A stretch of 64,000 nucleotides of DNA. Source: Nemertoderma westbladi (lineage: Eukaryota; Xenacoelomorpha; Nemertodermatida; Nemertodermatidae). A program made the translations under genes and the position numbers. Below are positions 58,736-64,000 of the stretch, piece after piece. The notes beneath the pieces were generated by a model. It saw only the letters and a list, made by a program, of their open reading frames with translations. It did not search any database and was not told the origin of the DNA. The stretch spans positions 62,001-126,000 of the forward strand of contig JAUCBJ010001977.1 in assembly GCA_032718475.1 (NCBI GenBank), written 5' to 3'. Every line of letters starts with the position of its first letter. Positions within the stretch are counted from its first letter, which is position 1.

Positions 58736-60239
58736 CTATCTACTCTACTGCCTACAAATACAATGAAAGGGTAGTTTAGTTAATATATTAACCATGAACA
58801 CCGGCTGGTCCTACTGGCCTTTGCTGGGACCCCTTTGTATTAACACCATACCACTCCCATCGAACGTCGAGTTCATAACAACAGAAAACATATTTTGAAG
58901 GTTTTGCTATTAAATAAATGACTCATAGAATATAATTATTATTAACAAATGAAAATATATAATAATTATTAACATATGTTCTAAAGATGAATTACGACAT
59001 AATGTCTGATAAAAGGGCATCGGGTACAACAATGTGTTCATTCAGGCACAATGCTAACTTCCACAGCTATAAACTAACACCTGCACTGTCCCAGAACCAA
59101 ATTAATTACAAATGGTGCAGTGCAGTTAACTATAAACAATCGATAATGGCATATTGAACACAGCTAGAAACAAGTACATTATATTCCAGAGTTAATATAT
59201 TATGCGATGTCATGTTAATCACTTCACTTTACCAGTGACGCAAATGGCAAAATTGTCTTTAAGTTGCAAATATGATGTAAAATTAATCTCACGGTGTGTA
59301 TGAAGAAGTGCATTAGAAGGTAGATGTATCTCCTTTTGGTAAACTAAAAGATGATAAAAACTAATTCACTTTATTTTGAAACTAAAAACACCGAGTTATT
59401 TATTTTTATAAAAGACGCACCAGTACTTTAGAAAGTCGATCACAAAAGCGCTCGTTATTCTTACCTTGTTTCACTTTAATGCTTATTATCAGTTTAGACT
59501 GTCAATTTTTCGCGTTTCTTTTTATAGCTATTACTGTTGTACTTCTGTAGGCGAATTGATTTTATAAGGAATCGGAAGTTAATCACATTATAATTATTAT
59601 TATTTAAATAATTTTAGTTTTGGGTTCAGTTTAAATTTTAGTGTTCAGCACTAATCTCATCCTCAGTAAACACAATCTCACCCAATTCCCTCTATGGCGT
59701 ATTCATGTAAAACTCTTGAGGCCAAATAACCCAAACATTAATTAAAAGCTACAAGTCTTATTGTTTGTTATTTGTTTAAAAGTTAATCCAGTAATTATTA
59801 ATTAGATAATAACCACTATAGAGAATAGTTTGTCATTTTCAGTACTTATATTTACACTTTCCCTTTTCAATTGAGTTGTTTCATATCAAAACTTATTACA
59901 TTCGAATATATATGGTTGCAACAATGAAGTTGATAAAAAGTTAAATAATACGAGAAGAAAATATAGAATAGAGTTAAAAAATAGTTGTGAAATTAGCTAG
60001 CTAAGTATGAGTGTACTATGTTATTGAAGGTATAATCATTTAGCTAATAATTAAGTCATATAATAATGACTAAATTAATACATTCCTTATTCAAATATAT
60101 TATAAATGCGAAATATAAAAACCTAACTATACAATTTAGATGAGCTACCGGTGGCCCTAATGAACCTACCTTACAATATACACTGTTTAAACTATTTATA
60201 CCCCCACCGCCCTCCACACGTCACAAAACAATATTAATA
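58736..60239. other. Spacer between the two host genes
   Basis: Mostly AT-rich. A GC-richer pocket at 58793-58875 (plus ACCATGAACACCGGCTGG; minus GATGGGAGTGGTATGG) has short open frames on both strands, but no splice sites or motifs let me call an exon. No VWA exon of the alpha2-delta-like gene was found here. Confidence 0.5.
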
Positions 60240-60245
60240 TTTATT
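60240..60245 (-). promoter_or_regulatory. Likely polyadenylation signal of the KIF21-like gene
   Basis: AATAAA on the minus strand, about 87 bases after the stop codon at 60332-60334. No genomic poly(A) tract follows, so the gene is not an obvious retrocopy. Confidence 0.6.
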
Positions 60246-60331
60246 ATAAATAAACCTAAGAATAGCGTTAGCGTTACTTATTGCAGATTCCAACTATATA
60301 TATATTTCAACTGCGACGATTGAGGAATAGA

Positions 60332-63300
60332 TTATACCGTGGAATCGAAATCCTCACTGCGCACCCTCCATAGCCGGACCCTAGCATCGGTGGAGCCGGT
60401 AAATACGTGAGTTTTATTGGTGACCAACGAGGTTATCTGGGAGTTGATGGTGACAGATGTGGCGGGGTCTGAGTGTTTGTACAAGGGAACCAACCCCAGA
60501 GGCCGACACGAATCCGCGTCCCAGATCTTTATAAACCCCGATCGACAGGCGGATACGAGCATAGAATCGCGACCCGGAATAAAATCGATGACTTTAATCC
60601 AATCCTTGTGGGCCGAGGATATCGTCTTCAACCAGGACAGGGTAGAGAGGTTCCATTTCTTTATGGTGGAGTCGCGAGATCCGCTGAACATGATGTCACC
60701 GCGGACCGCGAGACACTCTATACCGTCGTAATGGGGCGGCTCCAGTTGTAGGATCGGTTGAATCAACGATCCGCGGTTCGAACTGTCCATCTCGAACACC
60801 TTTAGGTAATGATCCTTCGAACCGGTTATCACCCGGTCCACGTCGCCTCTTGCCGCGTCGTAACCCTCCGCCCGGTGGATGTTAATGACTTTAACCGTCG
60901 ACTTGGATTTGGAGAGAGACAAACAGGGGTTTAGTCGCCCAATGGGTTGGAAACTTGAGAGATCCCAGACGCGAACGAAACTCCCGACCCCACAGAGGAG
61001 CGTGGTCGAGGACGAGTTGATCTGCATGTCGTAGATTTGTTGCTCCCCGGGGGGAATGAGCCGCGTGGTGACGACGTTGGTTGAACGCGTCGACGGAGCC
61101 GAGTTCCGCACCGCACCGGAGGACATCATCGTCTTAACACATCGACTTGGCGGCGACTCGCGGAGATCGAAGGCCTTGATCTCGCAAACATCAACCACGA
61201 AGAGCAACCGGAGATCCTTGTTGTAAATGATCTTAGATGTATAACCCCGTCGCGCCTCTAGCGCTTCTATTATTTTCCCGGTCTCCAATGAGAATATGTG
61301 GATTTCGTGGCCGCTCCCAGAGAAGAGTAGCTCGTCGGTGGCTCCTACCGCGGTCACCGGTTTGGTACCCGCGGTAGCCCAGTGGGACAGGATCAGCGGA
61401 CAGTTACGGGAGATGGAGGAGCAGCGGGTGGGGGTGATCCCGGGGTTTGCGAGGTCTATCCCGTTACTGGGCGACGGACTGCTGTCCCGCTGATTGTCCC
61501 GGTCCCCCGCGGGACCGCCGCCACGCTCCGGACTGTCCGGGCGCAACGTGTCCCAAGTGAGTTTCTCGTAGGTGTCCGAGCGGATCAACCGAGGGGATGC
61601 GACCGCCGACGACCGGGCGTCTCGGCGGTCCAACGAGCCTCCCGCCCGTCCGCTCGTCGGGGTGCTAGGCAACGAGGACTGCGCTCGCCGTCTCGCTAAC
61701 TGCGGACTCCACGTGCTGCGCGCGGGGTCGCCTACGTGACCCGACACGAAGGTGGTGTTGATATCCCCCGGGGGTGGAGGAGAGGTGCGAAGTACTTCAT
61801 CGGAACAGACAGAGCGCGGTCGGGAGTAGAGGAAGTCCTCGGTGCAGCCGGTCCGTCGACGGGCCTTCCGGCGGGTCTCCGGGTTGTCGACGGGCGGGGC
61901 CGACGGGTAGACGAAGGTGAGATCGACGCGTCCGGGATCCACCGGGGACGGCGACCGTTCGCCATCCTCGTCGTCCTCGAAATGACTCATAGACGCGGAC
62001 AACATCGCCGATATCTCTGGATCTATATGATCCCCCGCCTGCTCCAACACGTGATGCAGCAACTCCTCGTTGATGGAATTGTTACACTCCTGTTGGTGGA
62101 GATCCGACTTGAGGTTATCCACCTCCTCATTGTTCTTGGCTTTCTCCAACGCCTCCGACGCCCATCGCTCCAGACACTGACCGAGGACGAACTTGGACTC
62201 CCGGAAGGACAACTCGTCTATAAACTGTTCGGGGTTAAGCAACGTCGATTCTTTCTCGCTGAGCAACACGATACTGTTCTGCGTCTCTCGGATTTTACCC
62301 TGGATGTATTGGAGGTTCGCGGCTGTGTCCCGTACCTTTTGCTCTTGTCTCTCCTCACCGCCACATTCCTTCATTAGGGAGTCCAGCACTCGGGTCTGCC
62401 GATCCCGGTCTTTCAACCAGATATCCATGGTCGCCTCCATCTTGCAGATTTTCAACTTAACTTCGGACAGTTGGTCGATATATTTGGATACGGATTGGAA
62501 CTTCTGTTTGGAGGCGGTTGTGGGGCGAAGTCGAACCGATATTGTTTCACTATTTTTACCCATCCGACCTGGCCGAACCTGCCTCCGCAGACTACTAACT
62601 TCCTCCTGTCGTCTCTTTATCATGGCCTCCTTCTGTCGTTTCTCTTCCTCCAATGACTTTATTTTTTTCTCATACTTCCTCGCCTCCTTCTTTAGCTTGG
62701 CCACCGCCCTGTTCTGATCTTTGTCTTTCTCCCTTTGTTTTTTAGAATCTTCTTTCATCTGTCTCATTAACTTGGCCTTCACCGTTTTCATCTGGTTCAT
62801 TTCCCCCCTTAGACTACCCAACTGCTTCTCATACTGCGCCTGAGACTTCAGTAAACGATTGTGTTCCTTTTGGGCTTGTTTCAAGCCTTTCATCTCCTCT
62901 TGCAGACTGGCCACCTTATGTTGATACTCCTCCTTGACTTTCTTCGCTTTGTCGTTGACCAGATCGCTAGGTCCGATACTCTTTAGGACTTTGTCCCTTT
63001 CCGATTCCGTCTCGGCTATCCTCGTCTGGAGTTGCACCACCTTTTGATCGTAATGAACTTTCATTGTGTTCAGCCTCCTCTGCGAGTCTTCCAACTCTTC
63101 TATAAGGCGCTGCTTTATGCTGATCTCGTAGGAGAGGTTTCCCAATTCCTCCTCCATCTCGGCGTCTTCCTCTTCTTCCTCACTATCATCTTCCTCAGAT
63201 TCATCCGACTGATCCTCCTCATCATTCTGCTCTTCCCCTTCCTCGTTAATCTCAACCTCAACCACCCCATTGTTTTCCTTATCCTTCTTTCCGCCTCTCC

Positions 63301-64000
63301 TTCTCGTTACCTTGGAGACATCCAATAGTTTAAGTTGATTCTCTACGTCGCGTTTTGCCTCGTCGATCACCGAACAGTTGTTTATCCCCAGCGGCGCTTC
63401 GGAACAGGCGGTTCCGGGACGGGTGACGACCCCGCTGACACCGGACTGCCGACGGAGGTTAGAGTTAATCGACTCGGATTCCAGGAGTTTTACTCGCAAC
63501 TCCTCGATCTCACCGATATATCGCTGCACCACGGACGTCATCCCGTCCCCGTCGCTGTCCTGCTGGGCCTCCCCTCCGAGCCGCTCCACTTCCTGGTTGG
63601 TTATCAACGTCGTCAACCTCCCCGTCTGGGTGTCCAACGTCGACTGCAACGCTTTCAGTCTCTTCCTTAAGTTCTCGTTGTCTCGCATTAACATCGAGTT
63701 CTCGGTGTGTAGGTCTGAGATCGCCAACCCGCCACCATCACTCGCTCCCCGTCCCGCCATCTTCCACTCGACCAGTTCGGTCTGCAGCCTCTGTATCTGA
63801 GCTCGAAGTCCCGCCATCTGCAGACTCGACAGGTCCTGATTGGCCATCACTTTGTTCTGGATGTTCTTCGCCCTGTTCGCGTACTTCAGCGTGTTCAGTG
63901 TCTCCATAAAGTCACTGTCGGATGGACTCACACAGGCAATCATTAGCGTCCTAGAGTTTCCCCCCAGGGAGTCCTGCAGCAGTCGGGTCAGCTTGCTGTC
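60332..64000 (-). CDS. KIF21-like: KIF21-like kinesin, C-terminal 1,222 codons in one exon (5' part beyond window)
   Basis: The frame is open from the window edge to TAA at 60332-60334. Visible residues 1-55 are the end of a kinesin motor: [27 protein letters not shown], then [15 protein letters not shown], which includes the neck-side motif. Coiled coil follows. Near residues 250-290 is a very acidic run ([18 protein letters not shown]), then [16 protein letters not shown] and a long coiled coil to about 500 with K/R/E heptads, as in KIF21. A Ser/Pro/Arg-rich linker leads to about 330 C-terminal residues of WD40 repeats from about 890, including [41 protein letters not shown] and [17 protein letters not shown]. 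These match the KIF21 WD40 domain closely. KIF21 proteins are plus-end kinesins that restrain microtubule growth. The whole visible tail lacks introns, unlike the neighbouring gene. Confidence 0.94.
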   Translation of the reverse strand, partial: DSKLTRLLQDSLGGNSRTLMIACVSPSDSDFMETLNTLKYANRAKNIQNKVMANQDLSSLQMAGLRAQIQRLQTELVEWKMAGRGASDGGGLAISDLHTENSMLMRDNENLRKRLKALQSTLDTQTGRLTTLITNQEVERLGGEAQQDSDGDGMTSVVQRYIGEIEELRVKLLESESINSNLRRQSGVSGVVTRPGTACSEAPLGINNCSVIDEAKRDVENQLKLLDVSKVTRRRGGKKDKENNGVVEVEINEEGEEQNDEEDQSDESEEDDSEEEEEDAEMEEELGNLSYEISIKQRLIEELEDSQRRLNTMKVHYDQKVVQLQTRIAETESERDKVLKSIGPSDLVNDKAKKVKEEYQHKVASLQEEMKGLKQAQKEHNRLLKSQAQYEKQLGSLRGEMNQMKTVKAKLMRQMKEDSKKQREKDKDQNRAVAKLKKEARKYEKKIKSLEEEKRQKEAMIKRRQEEVSSLRRQVRPGRMGKNSETISVRLRPTTASKQKFQSVSKYIDQLSEVKLKICKMEATMDIWLKDRDRQTRVLDSLMKECGGEERQEQKVRDTAANLQYIQGKIRETQNSIVLLSEKESTLLNPEQFIDELSFRESKFVLGQCLERWASEALEKAKNNEEVDNLKSDLHQQECNNSINEELLHHVLEQAGDHIDPEISAMLSASMSHFEDDEDGERSPSPVDPGRVDLTFVYPSAPPVDNPETRRKARRRTGCTEDFLYSRPRSVCSDEVLRTSPPPPGDINTTFVSGHVGDPARSTWSPQLARRRAQSSLPSTPTSGRAGGSLDRRDARSSAVASPRLIRSDTYEKLTWDTLRPDSPERGGGPAGDRDNQRDSSPSPSNGIDLANPGITPTRCSSISRNCPLILSHWATAGTKPVTAVGATDELLFSGSGHEIHIFSLETGKIIEALEARRGYTSKIIYNKDLRLLFVVDVCEIKAFDLRESPPSRCVKTMMSSGAVRNSAPSTRSTNVVTTRLIPPGEQQIYDMQINSSSTTLLCGVGSFVRVWDLSSFQPIGRLNPCLSLSKSKSTVKVINIHRAEGYDAARGDVDRVITGSKDHYLKVFEMDSSNRGSLIQPILQLEPPHYDGIECLAVRGDIMFSGSRDSTIKKWNLSTLSWLKTISSAHKDWIKVIDFIPGRDSMLVSACRSGFIKIWDADSCRPLGLVPLYKHSDPATSVTINSQITSLVTNKTHVFTGSTDARVRLWRVRSEDFDSTV

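Noticed and set aside
58793-58897. Possible exon or short protein (plus MNTGWSYWPLLGPL; minus reading also open)
   Set aside because: No splice sites, no family resemblance and only about 34 codons.
60240-64000. KIF21-like gene as a processed retrocopy
   Set aside because: Intron-free, but no genomic poly(A), and the frame is fully intact with a natural poly(A) signal; not supported.

Overview
The window is nuclear DNA of an invertebrate animal. The evidence is spliced exons of an animal-type voltage-gated calcium channel alpha2-delta (CACNA2D-like) gene, a KIF21-type kinesin, non-LTR retrotransposons, a tRNA-derived SINE-like element and terminal-inverted-repeat DNA elements. More than half of it is tandem repeat. 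The species cannot be named from the sequence.

Layout. All host coding sequence seen is on the minus strand. From right to left: the 3' part of a kinesin-4/KIF21-like gene (60332-64000, one uninterrupted exon), a short AT-rich spacer, then eight consecutive exons of the alpha2-delta-like gene at 50768-50887, 43346-43432, 40631-40867, 27110-27343, 25701-25948, 25408-25505, 16988-17186 and 8212-8274. I built this exon chain by hand. All seven junctions have GT/AG sites and agree in phase, and the joined protein reads colinearly as the end of the VWA domain, the Cache domain, and the alpha2-delta region with the conserved GGITRIFP block. The VWA/MIDAS exons and the C-terminal exons are not visible. 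The joined 42-kb locus has about 1.1 kb of coding sequence.

The introns are mostly minisatellites: 62-bp (1-6788), 26-bp (8377-9648), 30-bp (9649-16962), 25-bp arrays inside a 2.4-2.6-kb higher-order repeat (17337-24910), 144-bp (26036-27030), 57-bp (29863-31793), 20-bp (32228-38556), 32/37-bp (39237-40420), 47-bp (40868-43273), 63-bp (43433-45930), 52-bp (46289-46443), a second 63-bp (51546-52338) and 24/27-bp (52402-58735).

The main discovery is that three of these arrays are tandem amplifications of the splice junction they touch. The 47-bp units copy the 3' splice site and first exon bases of the 40631-40867 exon. The first 63-bp family copies the 3' splice site of the 43346-43432 exon. 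The 30-bp units copy the 5' splice site of the 16988-17186 exon. In each case the genuine junction is the exon-side end of the array and the copies extend into the intron. The gene therefore carries tens to hundreds of splice-site-like copies next to its real sites.

Three non-LTR retrotransposons have each inserted into a different satellite, with target-site duplications readable against the repeat phase: 33397-34515 and 45067-45891 (both 5'-truncated, both with (TAG)n tails) and 54687-57769 (poly(A) tail, 936 open codons with reverse transcriptase and restriction-like endonuclease signatures). Relics of the first family lie at 40458-40591 and 52339-52401. Non-autonomous DNA elements are at 27607-29093 (10-bp target duplication), 48540-50761 (perfect 32-bp inverted repeats, one end only 6 nt from a splice donor), 29770-31810 (degenerate inverted repeats around the 57-bp satellite) and as foldbacks at 7437-7938.
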